NCBI GenBank assembly: GCA_022457155.1
Contig: JAJGOT010000451.1
Span: 372,001-436,000 of the forward strand
DNA length: 64,000 bases
Source of the DNA: Cladopsammia gracilis
Lineage: Eukaryota > Cnidaria > Anthozoa > Scleractinia > Dendrophylliidae
Reading direction: 5' to 3'
Shown: piece by piece, positions 35,201 to 46,740 of the stretch
Layout: each line of letters begins with the position of its first letter
How positions within the stretch are numbered: position 1 is the first letter of the stretch
Position numbers and translations under genes: made by a program
Notes under the pieces: model-generated
Told to the model about the DNA's origin: nothing
The model's input: the letters and a program-made list of their open reading frames with translations, nothing else
Databases searched by the model: none

Positions 35201-38200
35201 TTTGATAGTACCTGCACTGTCAGTAGACCATCTAAAACTAGTTCGGATGTGCCTTCATTTCTGAAAAAAGTATCACCTATTTCAAAACAGGAACACAGCT
35301 TGTCGAATATTGTATTGGCATTCGTTTGTTTTATTAAGAATTTTCATGCATTCTTGGAAAACTATGTTAAAGGAAATTACGTTTTAAAATGTCGATTTAC
35401 CTTGTAAGAAACATTTCATTGATTGTTTCTTTATATTATCAATAGTTTTTGTGAAATGGGCAATTCCAGGAAACATCCATACCTATACCACGGATGGCGT
35501 TTTGGAATTCTGTGGGCAGGGGGGGGGTTCTTTGAACTGGAATTCCGAAGGCATGGGGGAGGGGGGGGTCAGATCTGGGATTTCCAGAGGGGACAGACAA
35601 GAGTGTATTCTTGAAAACACGAATTTTGTGCACTTTACTAGTTCGTAAATAAAGCACAAACTGATGACACTACTGTCAACTGCGGAACAGGATACAAGAC
35701 AAGCATCGATCGATCAGGCATGTGTTCGCATTCATTTACAGAAGAAAAACGATAAATTGTGGATTCTACATCAAGCTCCAGAGGCGTTAATGTTGACGAA
35801 TTTCTTGTCAGATTAATAAAATATGAAAAATCAATGTTTCTTACGGCTTGTATTATAAACACATTTCTTGTACTCCCGGCAGTCTGACGAATGACAAAAA
35901 ACTCGCACCAGTCCCTCGTTTCTAAGGAGCGCCTGCCAGATTTTGTACTTTGAGAAATGCCCCATAACTACTTTAAATCCCCAGCAAGAAATCTAACAAA
36001 GACTGAACAACTTTTCTTGATGCCGGTTAATTCCAGAAATGCTGTACATTTTGTATTTCTTTGTATAGCTGCAATATCTGAAGCGCAACATTATTGTACT
36101 GAAGTGCGCAACAAAACTATTTTGAAGAAAAGTCACTTGTGTAGGTATAATCAAATTGCTTTTACATTGCCTATTTCATCGGGCAAACATGGCGAGAAAT
36201 AGTCAAGTTTGCATGTGAATGTGACATACAGCAACTTAGAAGAAACAGATTGTTGAATAACTGATTTATAGTGCAAACTGGGCATATAAGTCTTGTGGAT
36301 TTTAACTCAATAACTTGTGATCTCATCTGGAATAACATTTGACAGGTTTAAAGAACTTTTTACATGTAGATTCTTCATTTTTCAATTCTCATATACGCTA
36401 TCACTCTTTTTTCTCTCGTCAAAGCAGACGCACAAATTATTTAGTCCATTCAGTGCGAATGCGAAACCCGGTCTTTTGGCCAAGGACACCATTTTGAAGC
36501 ATGTGGAATTGTGAGCGACTGCAGACCCTGAAGGCTCAAATTCAAGATGGCGGGTATGTCAATGCACTCGATCATAATATCTTCCAAGTGTACATATGTA
36601 CATCACACGATATTCTTATTTTAATGTTGTGTACCAGTTTGGGGCAAGGTAAAGTTAATATAGGTTGCATCTGTGGAACAAGGGTAAGGAGGAAAACTTT
36701 CATTTTTTAAAATTTTCATCCCACGAAAAAAAATGGAAATTCCAAACGGGAGGGGAGGTTAACAATTATGGAATTCCGAACGGGAGGGGGATTAACGATT
36801 ATGCAATTCCGAGGGCATGGGGGTAATGCATTTTGGAATTTCCAAAAGCAAGGGGAGGTTAAAATATGGAAGCCGTCCGTGGTTGGGTATGGATATTTTC
36901 TAGAATCGCCCAATATTTAGAAAACTCGACCACATTTGGTCAAGCAATTGTACAAGAAATTCACTTGCATGGACAGTTTCCTAGATGTGTTATAATGTAA
37001 TGCGTTTTGCTTTTGAGAGTAATCTGATAGATATTTGAATAAAACTTTTGACTGAGAATTTGTTGTCAAATTGTCTTGTGTTTGTCATTCAAGATTTATA
37101 TTTCGCAGCTCAAATTTCATTTGCATCGCAAAATTCAAAATGTCTGCATAATTTTTTATATTTTGACTTGCAAGTTAGTTTTTCAGGCTTGTTTTTATAT
37201 GCCACTGATGTTTTGAATTCGAAAATCATTCAAACTAATTACTCTAGACGGAGATGTTGTTTATCAAGTCTGTGTTTGCGCATGGATCACGCGTGCCACT
37301 AGGGTTATGCATGACAAGTACGGAATTTTGGCACTCATTTCTCAGATGTTCGATTTGCAGGGGCCCCAATGGTGGTTCCCACGAAACGATGTCTGTTTTC
37401 TCAGGCCATATTTTTTTAGTGAGGCTGATTTCTTTATTGGAAAATTCAACCATGGACCACCAACTTGATGATATAACAATAGTTTGCTTGCATAAGAAAA
37501 TGTTCAATATTGTCTATCTCACCAAGCTGTCTGGAATCCCACAGAGATACATTTTGTAAATATACATGTACAACACTTCTCAACAAGCATCTATTTTGTA
37601 ACTTTGACGAGGAGTTGTGTCGCCATTACAAAAATCACTTAGCAGAGCATTTGCATAGTAGGGAACACAACTTCGCACACCTAAGAACATGTTATCACGA
37701 GAGTGTTATATTTTGTAGCTAACAACAAGTTGGATTTGTTGAGTTTGAAGATAACAACTAAACCAAATAACATACACATACAGGTTAAGTAATGAATATA
37801 AATATTTAAATACAGACCATGATTATTAGCATCGCTATATTTTGAATATCATCTCAGAGTTTGATATATTTTTGTTGTTGTTTTTTTTTTACCATGTTCT
37901 CAAGGTCTTCTGCACAGGAGTTTCTGTTCTGCAAAGGTGACTTTCTTACAATTTGAGTACACTATGTCGAACACGACTTCACAACTGGGAAAGGGGGGGG
38001 AGGGGGTGCTTGATAATTAATGTACCCTATGGTTCACCCTATTGGCTACATCCCCACAAACAGTGTATTTTCTTATCAAAATTTCGGATAACATAGCAGA
38101 TATCAAAGATTTTGTCGATCATTTCACTGCTGTATTTCACCACAGCCAAATCTGACAACTCTTTTGTTCTAAATTACCAGTCAAAAAGAAAAACTTCCAC

Positions 38201-39293
38201 AAGTGATTCTTTGACCCCTCAATCAGGCTGATAGTAAATACTGATGACAGATTTGTCCTTTCTTCTAAGCCATTCACTAGTATTGACTTTGCTGCTTCAG
38301 GGTTTTGTTTGCAACATTTCTGCAATAACTTTTAAAAAGCCGACTCCATCACACGGGTAAAAACAAACTTAATTTACAGGTAAGATCATCAAATTTCAGA
38401 GTTGCTTGGGAATCAACCTCGTTGTCATGGCTGTAGTTCAATAAGAGAACCAAAAAGCAAATTTACTTAGCTTGTTCGTTTCTTTACAAGCGTGTTTCTA
38501 CTTTTCCACACCTAAATTCGTGTAATTAGCCTCAACTTGGCAATTTTCAAGAAATGTTTTATTAATAGAGCGGTGCCTAACTAACCTGTGTTGATTTGTG
38601 GCACATACTCGGCCCGTAACTTCCAACCTCTTTAGGCCACTGTCCACTCATATAAGGCGAAATGGCGTCTAATGACGACGTCCTTCTCATTGCGGAAACC
38701 GAATTACTTTTCGCAATTTTGCTTCTTTCACCTGCGAACAAAATGATATTTCTTCTTTATCAAATGTCAGCTAAGCTCAACCCAAACTGATTTTAAACAA
38801 CGGAAATGGCCTTCAGTGTGGGTCAATACGCTGAACAGAGAAAAGCTGACCGATAGATGAAAAGCGAAATTGAACGGTCTACCATAGTGAACTTAAACGA
38901 TGGGAATAAAGATATATTAATGGCAGCTGGCTCGGGAAAATTGATTTAGTCATAACTAGCGACTATTCTAAGGTTTAATTCCCGTTTTGAAAGTAAAATT
39001 TGAAAGCACGTCAGCTAACCTTTCGAGCTCGACGAAGATGGAGAAGAAGGACTCCGTCGATGCTCGGGGGATCCACGTGTTTCTGGCGAACCTCTGCGGT
39101 GTTTGAGGCCATTTTCACTGCTATGAACCGGTGAAGAAGATGGACTTGGCCTCCTTAGTCCATTTCCTCGAGTAGGACTTGGATTTCCAAGAGGTATGAG
39201 CGAGAACGGTAAAGTGGCCCGCATAGGTTGTAGTTTTGAGCTCGATGCAGGCGACGCATTTCGACGTGGTCTCTGGGATGGCTGTGAAGCCAT
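26278..39293 (-). CDS. GLCCI1: GLCCI1/FAM117 family protein
   Basis: Six coding exons join in phase: 39293-39020, 38731-38586, 30753-30658, 29646-29410, 29072-28690 and 26449-26278, giving 435 residues. Conserved family blocks occur in the human order: QPMRATLPFSL (exon 1), RRTSSLDAISPYMSGQWP (exon 2), KRSNSLGSADQ (exon 3), LKQHLQRTKQ and RQSPLHGDH (exon 4), IPDGRKAP, DIHTQTP and PKYASSPKPNNSYLF then EPPDGAEKV (exon 5), and GPDKTKV (exon 6). The protein is Ser/Pro/Arg-rich and mostly disordered, with a short helix at LKQHLQRTK. Vertebrates have GLCCI1, FAM117A and FAM117B; the match is best to GLCCI1 from memory, but a single ancestral gene is equally possible. Its molecular function is poorly known. 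An acceptor-like site just upstream of the ATG suggests a 5' UTR intron. Intron 2 (38585-30754) is full of transposons. Confidence 0.88.
26976..27117. mobile_element. Fold-back MITE, 142 bp
   Basis: TTATTTAGCCAGGGGTCAA on the left matches the complement of the right end (TTATTTAACCAGTGGTCAG), followed on both sides by TTCAATAAAACTTT and ACAAGTG blocks. The centre holds CCATTGTT/AACAATGG. It lies in GLCCI1 intron 5. Confidence 0.8.
27144..27192. repeat. Near-perfect short hairpin
   Basis: ACAGACTCTTTTCTTTGGCTTC pairs with GAAGCCAAAGAAGAGAGTCTGT, around a TTTT loop. Arms are about 22 bases with one or two mismatches. The loop is too short for an ordinary pre-microRNA. It is probably an old inverted repeat. 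Confidence 0.6.
27470..28310 (+). mobile_element. Internally deleted LINE, 3' portion
   Basis: Broken frames read DDHAPMRSFKRPSS, AIWREMAKRKRLNEKFNRSR and WKHFEKLCSEKYADQKKIWH, which match the endonuclease-to-RT linker of non-LTR retrotransposons. Near 27935 it jumps to a C-terminal piece (LWNLIQDESRKIQAYIAFKN). The RT core is missing. It ends with AATAAAGG and (ATTG)n at 28275-28301, a typical LINE tail. Confidence 0.78.
28311..28689. other. GLCCI1 intron 5, right part
   Basis: AT-rich intron with a C run at 28506-28518 and a (GA)n stretch near 28552. Nothing else is recognised. Confidence 0.5.
30114..30649. mobile_element. hAT-like element inserted at the GLCCI1 exon 3 donor
   Basis: The left end reads TAGTGGTGTAACGATT, and the right end, complemented, reads TAGGGGTGTAACGATT. 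Eight flanking bases match at 7 of 8 positions: TCACTTAC (30106-30113) and ACACTTAC (30650-30657). Internal ATCGA-rich blocks near both ends are also inverted. TAGGGGTG ends with 8-bp duplications fit hAT elements. The right duplicate is the splice donor (GTAAGTG on the gene strand) of GLCCI1 exon 3. Confidence 0.85.
30955..31673. mobile_element. TTAA-flanked TIR element, 719 bp
   Basis: TTAA lies at 30951-30954 and 31674-31677. The ends are GGTTACAGTGTACCTT and its exact complement. A second inverted repeat inside (CGTGTCGGCGAATTTC near 31260 and GAAATCGCCGACACG near 31385) makes the element self-complementary. Only spurious frames are seen. It lies in GLCCI1 intron 2. Confidence 0.88.
32304..32716. 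mobile_element. TTAA-flanked near-palindromic MITE, 413 bp
   Basis: TTAA lies at 32300-32303 and 32717-32720. The ends are AGTGCCACTG and its complement. The whole element folds: TTGCCAAATTTCAATCCATT near 32378 is matched by AATGGATTGAAATTTGGCAA near 32627, and ATTAATCAACCTTGTTCCAA by TTGGAACAAGGTTGATTAAT, around a centre near 32500. Confidence 0.9.
33303..33677. mobile_element. MITE copy 2, complete, with CAGCCC ends
   Basis: CAGCCCAGTCAAAATGT at the left end is the exact complement of the right end, ACATTTTGACTGGGCTG. CCATAA flanks it on both sides (33297-33302 and 33678-33683), a 6-bp target duplication. The interior matches copy 1 at 19803-20150, including TTGCCGCCTACAAC and AAGATGGCATCTAAGCAAGC. 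Confidence 0.9.
34253..34320 (+). repeat. tRNA-like segment, probably a SINE head or pseudo-tRNA
   Basis: An A-box-like AAGTGGTTGAGCGCGTGG and a B-box-like GGTTCAAGTCTCGC are spaced as in a tRNA. The acceptor and T stems do not pair well, so a working tRNA is unlikely. Poly-T follows. It lies in GLCCI1 intron 2. Confidence 0.4.
34604..34822. mobile_element. MITE related to 54793-55039
   Basis: TTAACGCTAACCCAGGATTA, TTAATTTCTTTTGTT and GAAGCTAACCCTGGGTTA correspond in order to blocks of the copy at 54793-55039. The ends are complementary (AACCCAGG against CCTGGGTT). This copy has lost part of its outer ends and abuts a larger inverted-repeat element at 34826. Confidence 0.7.
34826..37367. mobile_element. 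2.5-kb TIR element in GLCCI1 intron 2
   Basis: The left end GGGGCCCCTGCAAA and, further in, TCTGAGAAATGAGTGCCAAA are matched by the complement of the right end with few differences over about 46 bases. A clear target duplication is not visible. Inside is a second inverted-repeat element (35458-36911). No transposase motif was recognised in the broken frames. Confidence 0.75.
35458..36911. mobile_element. Nested inverted-repeat element
   Basis: GGGCAATTCCAGGAAACATC on the left corresponds to the complement of the right end, GGGCGATTCTAGAAAATATC. Both are followed by CCATACC and an ACGGATGGC or ACGGACGGC block, then G-rich GGAATTCCGA stretches. It lies inside the element at 34826-37367, implying a later insertion. 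Confidence 0.65.
37368..38585. other. GLCCI1 intron 2, right end
   Basis: AT-rich intron with a short G run near 37991. No repeat family, RNA gene or missed exon is recognised. Confidence 0.5.
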
Positions 39294-42200
39294 TTCGTCC
39301 CGTAAAACCTACAGAAAGAAAGAAGAAGTAGTGTTTATTTCACTCCTTTCGTCTCAGATATCCCACTATCGTGAGAGCGTAGAAATATTACCGATAAAAT
39401 CCTGTCCAACCTTCTGTTCCCACACTTCCCACCAACAACACCAGTTGTGGTGGAGTAAGCATTCTAATTACATCGATGCAAATTAGCTGCTCTCTGATTG
39501 GTCCATTCACTCTATTTGACAAGAGGACTGTTGGGAGAATTTGACTCACGATCATCTCTCAGAGTTCACCTTTATACAATGGCCTAGCCACGCTTATTTT
39601 GTTATTCGGTTATTCGAAAACAAACAGAGATTTTTCATCTTAGTTTGCTCTAAAAGAAAAAAAGAATATTCCTCAAAAGCGGGTTGTCCGTAGCAATTTA
39701 GGTAAGACTGAGAAAGACGCCCACCAATTAATAAAATTTCGGCCTATAGGGTTAACGAAAAGGCGAGACATAATGCGTACAGAAAACACGTGTTCGCTTA
39801 AATATTGCGGTTTTGAAGCGCCATCCGCCCATGCATTTTCCATTCATCAATGAAATGCCCCTAAACATCAACAAACGACCTGTTTAATGATAAGTCTAAA
39901 CTAATCCCAGCCACAAACGCCACACACTAAACAAACTTACGAACCCTTCTCGTCATCTTTTTGGAAGAGAAATGATCGTTTAGTTCTTTTCAGAAAGCAA
40001 TTTTTATTCAAGGCGATTGAAACAAAAGTTGAAGAAAATTTGCGTCTATTAAAATATGCAAAAGCTCATTAAGTTTATATGATTTCCTTCAAACAGGCTT
40101 CACTTAAGCACCCTTAGTCGTGCTAATACAGTTTTTTCGTGATTAAAATAAGAATGACTTGAGTTTAAATGGACTCTTGTAAATTGTTTGCTTTACAAAA
40201 ACGAAAAAGCGAAGTATACAACTTTCAGTTGTCACGCAAGATTTTACGCCAGACTGATTTTCCCGCGGAAAACGTCAACACCAGCTGTCTATACCTTTCT
40301 ACGATTCTGATTGGCTCAACACAGCACGAGGCGATTGTGCGAGGAATATTGTTTTCAATTAAATCTTTCGTTCGGGAATAGCAAAAACTTTTTTCCGTCG
40401 TTTCAAAGTCATTTAAACTCACCAGATCTTCGTTACGTATCTCGGTTGGTGGCAAATTGCCTCTCAGGCTTCTAGAAAGAATTGGAAAAATACGATCGCT
40501 TAAACTTATTCCAACATTTATATTCAAGTTCGCAATTGAATTTTTCGTTCATGAACTGAGTAAAAACCGTTTTCCTTCGTTTCAAAGTCTTTTAAATTCA
40601 CAAAATCCTAGTTTCGTGTCTCAGTTGGTGGCAAATTGCCTCTGGCTTCTACAAAGAACTGGAAAACTACACACCAAAGATACGATCGCTTAATTTATTT
40701 CAACATTTAATGCAAGATCGCTTCTCAAAATACTCTACCTACTAATGTTGTTACCTACTAATGTTGCTATCTCTATAATCTTAAGCGGAAGGCTTCTCCT
40801 TGTCTTTCCTTGTGACATATTTAAAAATATTGCCCGAAAAACAAGTTATAAAAGAAATTTTAGTTGTGATGATAATGCAAGATTTGTGTTGTTTATTTCC
40901 ATAAATTCTTCCCGCGGTGTTCACGCCATTTATAATTGATGCCCTTGATGAGAAATACAACCTAAAATTATCACCGCGGTCGAATACTGCCTTTTTTTGC
41001 ATGGTAAATTTTACAGAAAATATATATTTAGGAGGAGAAATCGTTCTCGGATCTGAAATCATAAAATAGTAAATATTTGTTGCCGTTTTCTACTTATTCC
41101 GTAATATGACGCGTGCTAAACGATATTCGTGCTTTCATGATCAACTTGCAGTTTCTCCCAGTTCATTTGAGATCGTAGTATTTTCCTCTCTGACAACAGT
41201 GTCACTCGACCATTCATAAGTTTCAGTCAAAATGAAAGATCGTGCCTGTCGGGTCGACTGGGATAATCCATAAGCTTGAATATGTATCGTATGTAGTTTT
41301 TGATTACAAATTTATTTAGACAAACAGAAATCCTAACCTTAAAAGCTTTTCTCGTTTTTCAGGTGTTTTTATATTGTTTGAAAACGTGTAAAACAAATCT
41401 CTTTGGTTTGATAGCTGAGAGAAGAACCGCACAAAAACATTCGAAATTACTTGCGTGTGCGTCTAAAATCTTGTTTTATGGGTTTTAGCGCTTGTCTTAG
41501 TAATTTACGTGGCAGAGGAAATACAGTTTCCTCTCCCGGAGACAAATTATATTTTCTCATGAATTATTCCGACTCTGATCTTCACTCAACAGTGAAAAGT
41601 AAACACCGGGTACGCAATTTTTGCACTTTTATCACGAAACTCGAGATGTAGTGATCACAGCGTGAATTGCATCCTTCTTCAAGGGGGAAATGTTTACTAT
41701 ACAACTATGGAGAACCCATTGCAGCGCAGCTGGCATTCTAATGGCTTTCTCGAAAAGAATACCGTATTTTAATATATTGTTACACTTTCTGCTTTCGAAA
41801 CGTGGTCCGTGCTTTAAACATTTTTTTTTTTACTACCAGTATTAATTAATAGGGAAAATAAACTGGTCGTCCTTCCTGTATCTCGAGTTTCTTCCCCAAG
41901 AAAATAGATCCCAAGATGATGCATCCCGGATAGACGATAAGATAACGACATCGAAAATTGATGAAACCTTTTAAGATTCACTGGCTTTCAAGTTTTTCTT
42001 CCCTGTTGAACAAGTGAATTGGGAAACAAAATTGACTTTAAAGGTGTTAGCTTGTTAAAAGTGAAACAGGATATATAATTTGGCATGTTTCGTAAACGCA
42101 CAATAGAGGTTGAAAAATTCGAAAGAAAATGCAATTGAAACTGATTAAACAAGAGCAAAAAAGGAGAATATTTGCGACGCTCGATAAACTAACACTCACT

Positions 42201-43150
42201 TTCAGGCTTTTAAAGGCTACTATTTCGCCTTAATACCTTAAACGAAATTCAGAGGAAACAGCCTTTAGTGACAGATATTGGTAAATGTGACATTCAGTGC
42301 TGGTGAACTAAACTTGCAATATGTATGTAAGAACCAATGCTATCAGTTAGAAAAAGAGGGTCGGACTAAAAGATTTTGTTGTTGATCACTAATGTCTGCA
42401 CAGCAATAGTACCCTGAAAATTTAAAGACATCCATTCAAAAGGGTTTTCCGCCTCAGCTGGTTGTTTCATCAGAGACAGAAATCTTGTGTTGTATAAAAA
42501 GTAGGTCCTTGAAAACCTTCTTGCGCCAGCAAATTGCGAAATCCCAGAATTATGAAAGAAAACTCTTGAGCTATTTATAATTGGAAACGCGATAATTTTC
42601 TTGACAAAGCCGATATGGCGTATCCATTATTCTTTTATGTATGATGTGAAGCGGTTTGTATAGCTCGTTATCCCAGCACTACTAAACATTGAAATTTGAA
42701 AGCCTATCGTAGGTTTTCCCATCTTATCTTCACACATTGAGATGATCGTCTCGAATTCTGTAATATACTATATACTTTTAAGCATTTTATTTCGTCTTCT
42801 CTCCACACCCACACACGGTAATGCAACAGGGACTCGTTCTTGTAGTAGTAGTTCTAAAGGTTATTACTGAAAGGAAAATAAAAAAGAAATGCAAAACCTC
42901 AACTGACATATTTGTCAAGTAGAGTTGTTATCATTGCTGATATATATTCGAGCACGTGGGTATAAACAATAGAAACTTAAAACACAGCATGGGTAGAAAT
43001 GTCTTGCATATTTACATTTAAAGCATCGTCGCTTGTATGTAAAACAGTGTAAGTATTGAAACCCGATCAACACCCTGGCAGACGAAATACCTTCAAGCTG
43101 GCGTCACGCCCTGAGTGGCTAAGTATATGACGCGACAAATTTTTTTCCAG

Positions 43151-43293
43151 TAGGCCTTTATCACGCCCCGCCATTTCGTTTAAAAACAAAAGATTTTTAC
43201 GCCGCTAAGCCTCGCAGTGAAAAGTTGAAAACGAGGTAAGGCGGGCAAAATAAAGTATTTTATTCAACATGGCCGGCGCGTGATAAAGGCCTA
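43151..43293. mobile_element. Short TA-flanked MITE
   Basis: TAGGCCTTTATCACGCC at the left is complemented by GGCGCGTGATAAAGGCCTA at the right. The terminal TA fits a Tc1/mariner-type target. The centre contains GCTAAGCCTCGCAG. Confidence 0.8.
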
Positions 43294-43379
43294 ATTAGAG
43301 TCTGCTTTAGACGGGCTAACCTTCCAGTATTGATTTTTATTCTGGCGAAAAACAGCACCAGAAAATGTCGCTTGGTAGC

Positions 43380-43640
43380 TTTCATTTGAATGGATCCGAG
43401 TTATGATTTCATCAACAGACTCATGCAAGAAAAGATGGATCCATCTTGTACAGCATAATAAACAGCACCACAGGAAAGTACTGCTAAGTAGCTTTCATTT
43501 GAATGGTCATACTTTAGTATGACATCCACAGACTCAAATGATATTGATCACCAACCATGCACTACCACATAAAAGTACTGCTCATTATCTTTTATTTGTG
43601 GGTCACTGAAATTATATCCACAAACTCAACTGTTAGAACC
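43380..43640. repeat. Degenerate tandem modules of a dispersed repeat
   Basis: Three imperfect units of roughly 80-90 bases carry TTTCATTTGAATGG, AGTACTGCT and CAGACTCA-type blocks. One matches 1440-1560, including GTACAGCATAATAAACAG. Confidence 0.6.
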
Positions 43641-44394
43641 ATGTTCCGCTTCTGGAACTTGCCGGAGTGGTAAGATCAAATGCCATACTCAAAACACGAG
43701 GAAACGACTGCTTGAAATGTGCGGGAAGAAAGTGTTTGGTTAATTAGGGTGTGGGAGGGTAGATTCTTAGAATAGATATTAGTTTTTTTTGGTATGAACA
43801 CGGTTTAATTCTAAAACGTAAAATAGCCACCCAACAGCGATCAGCATCCAATTCCTTAATATGAAATCAGTATATGGTTGAAAATAATCGGCATAAGAAT
43901 AAAGGAAATGACGGAGCATGATATTAAAACAGGTACTGTAACGAGGACGATATGAGACCAATGAGGAGGAGATATATATTCATATGGGGCCTTAAAAGAT
44001 TCTTAAAAACCTGGCGGAAAATATAGCAGCGACTGGTCGCAGCAATAGAATGGAACCGTGAAATAGTTACTAAGCTAGTAGGCACTAGTAGGCACTAGTT
44101 GACACTATTTAGACGCTAATTCCATTGTTTTCTTTTGTTTAGTTTTAACTAATTTTGGCTAATTTTGATTAATTGCTAGATACTGTTTCACGATGTAAGG
44201 AAAACCACTCTAACAGAAGTTTGTGACTAGCAGGCTATAGACTTGTTGTCGAGACGAAAACACTGACAAAAAAAACTTGCAATTTTCCTGGCCCGCTTTC
44301 CTTGTAATCGAATTACTTCAACTGTCTTCACCAATCAGAAACTGGCACGCGCTTTTACACATTCACGCGGGAAATTACTATGTTAACCGCCCAG

Positions 44395-45167
44395 TAGGGG
44401 TTGACACATTATGCTCCTAAAATCGAGTATTATGCATTTTGGCATTGCCCTCAAAATGGACCATTATGCTCCAAATTATGCTCGACTGTTGGTAAAAATT
44501 TTCCCGGACCCCCGTGAAGCTCCTTAGGCGCCTGGCATAATGAGAATAACCAGGCCTAAAGAGATAAACCTGCTTGAGGATGCACTGGGAAGACCGTTAC
44601 GCAATTTAGCCTATCAAAGCTCTTTCTAGAATATGACATAGGTGATCAGTTACCGATTCTCACTATGTTTTAGTTATGGCACACTGAAGAGAGCTAAGAA
44701 GATCGACACAGCTGTCTGTGTCTGCTTTCTAGTTTTGAGCGCTGATCATGTCAGGTTTGGCCGACCGTAGTGCCATTTCGAGAGAATGCCTTTTCACATT
44801 GTTGATCGGTGCTTGCAGTGCAGGGCCTGTTGCTTATCACTGTTTGTATTTGATCCAATGTGACGCAATAGATCGTTCACGGTATCTGCAGTTTAGTTGA
44901 TCTACTGGGAACAAGCCAACAGTGCTCAATAGTAACGGAAACCACGTAGAACATTAAAATAGCTTGAAATTTTGTAGTTTTTACTTAATAAACGGACAAT
45001 AGCTCTAAAAAAAAATAACTGCTATGTCGCAAAATGGCACTATTATACCTACAAAATAGCACTATTATGCCGGCAAAATAGCACTATTATGCCGGCATTA
45101 TGCTCGATGCTCCACCTATAGTACTGATTATGCTCGAAATTATGCCGACATAACGTGTCAACCCCTA
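44395..45167. mobile_element. hAT-like non-autonomous element, 773 bp
   Basis: The ends are TAGGGGTTGACACATTATG and, complemented, TAGGGGTTGACACGTTATG. CCGCCCAG (44387-44394) and CCACCCAG (45168-45175) form an 8-bp duplication with one mismatch. The interior repeats ATTATGC and CACTATTATGCCGGC motifs near both ends. No transposase is present. Confidence 0.88.
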
Positions 45168-45680
45168 CCACCCAGCACGAATTAGCCAATCAAAATTTTG
45201 CTGCCCGCCGCCAGCGTCCACACAAATGAACAAATGGGGGTCTTTATTGCAGGCGTCCTTTCCCTCTCTCCCCAATTCCCTTCTCATCGACGCCTGCTGC
45301 GCAGGGTAAGTACAACATGTCCAAGATGTGCCTGAAGCGGACAGCAATATTTCTTATGAGAAAGGAACACTGATTATGTGTTGGATAGTAACAACAGAAG
45401 TAATATGGGAACACATTATAAATGTGTCCGATAGTAACAAGTAGCGTCCAAATAGGAATACGTTTTGTTTGACGGCATGAAGGTGTGTGTACCAGTGACA
45501 CGCGGATGTACGATCTCACCTCTCGATTGAATTTTGCATTTCCTGATTGACATGTTTTCACTGGAAGAGCCAAGTTACCTCAGTTTTGCCGGAGCGTGAA
45601 GTGACTGAGAGGGGTCTGAGAGGAATACATGAACAGGCAGAACATTTTTAGGTGACAAATAAAGAAATGGTAATGCGATG

Positions 45681-45960
45681 AGAAAGATGTAAAGGTCATC
45701 ATATCACAACAGTGGAACAATGTAACAAATGCAATGAGAAAGATGTAAAGTTCATCAAATCACAACAGTGGGACAATGTAACAAATGTAATGAGAAAGAT
45801 GTAAAGTTCATCATATCACAACAGTGGGACAATGTAACAAATGTAATAAGAAAGATGTAAAGTTCATCATATCACAACAGTGGGACAATGTAACAAATGC
45901 AATGAGAAAGACGTAAAGTTCATCATATCACAACAGTGGGACAATGTAACAAATTCCGAC
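45681..45960. repeat. 56-bp tandem repeat, five copies
   Basis: Copies starting AGAAAGATGTAAAG recur every 56 bases (45681, 45737 and so on) with few differences. Just right of the array, GATGAACATTACATCTTTCTT (45987-46007) is an inverted partial copy of the unit, so the array appears to have grown inside a fold-back element. Confidence 0.9.
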
Positions 45961-46254
45961 ATTCTTTGTCCCACGCTCGAGACATGATGAACATTACATC
46001 TTTCTTAGAACATTTTTACTTTTTGTTTGCCGGTTCACCTTTGCCTGTCAGTTCCCGACGAGAAATGAACGAAGATAAGGAAGGGTAAATGATATCGGAC
46101 CTGTATTAATGTTTTGGCAAGCAAGAGGTACCTGTACTCATTCTCTTTGTTGTGGATTACTTTTCGAATCTACAACGGTACGCGAAAACCACAAAATTAA
46201 AACCCCCTTGCCTCCGGACTACGAACACGCGTTGAAGTCGTTTCCATTTTAAAC

Positions 46255-46740
46255 AGATACTTATACCATTGGAATTATTACGTTATAGCAGAGACTCTGT
46301 ACGAAAAGCGCGTGAAGTATATCTGATCATATCTCATGGACGAAGCAAAGACGTTAGAACCACTTGGAATCAACAGAAGCGACGAACTTAATTAACCTTC
46401 TCATCACGAGTCAGTTTAGTTTATCGGCACCTGTCAAACCCTTCACCAACCATATTCATTGTTTTTGTTATTCTTTACTTTTTTCAAAACCACTTGTATA
46501 ACGTTTTTACAGTTGTAATCATTTATAGTGCTAGTCCCTGCCGGAAGAAGCTTTGTTTTCCGAAGCGAAATATTGGGCACTATAATATTCCACTATTATT
46601 TTATTTTATTTTATTTGCTTCTGCTTCTGCCGGTTTTTCTGCCGTAAGGATCAGTTTACCTTTTCTTTTGTTTCAGGTCTGGACACCCAGATCCGGCCAT
46701 TCTCAACGGAAGTTTGTTGCAGTGATCGTGCATTCTAAGT
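46255..46740. repeat. Long inverted repeat, left arm
   Basis: Blocks such as GTTAGAACCACTTGGAATCA, CAGTTTAGTTTATCGGCACC, GTCAAACCCTTCACCAACC and GCCGTAAGGATCAGTTT recur in order on the opposite strand at 53450-53835. Divergence is appreciable. A G run lies at 46791-46809. Confidence 0.75.

Larger units (their letters stand above)
39294..44394. other. Intergenic region upstream of GLCCI1
   Basis: The first few hundred bases should hold the GLCCI1 promoter and a 5' UTR exon. A diverged direct duplication occurs at about 40395-40530 and 40570-40700 (TTGGTGGCAAATTGCCTCT in both). A small MITE lies at 43151-43293 and a dispersed repeat at 43380-43640. No credible coding exon is seen. Confidence 0.5.

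Noticed and set aside
39196..39486. Plus-strand open frame over GLCCI1 exon 1
   Set aside because: Antisense shadow; the minus strand carries the conserved QPMRATLPF block and a donor.
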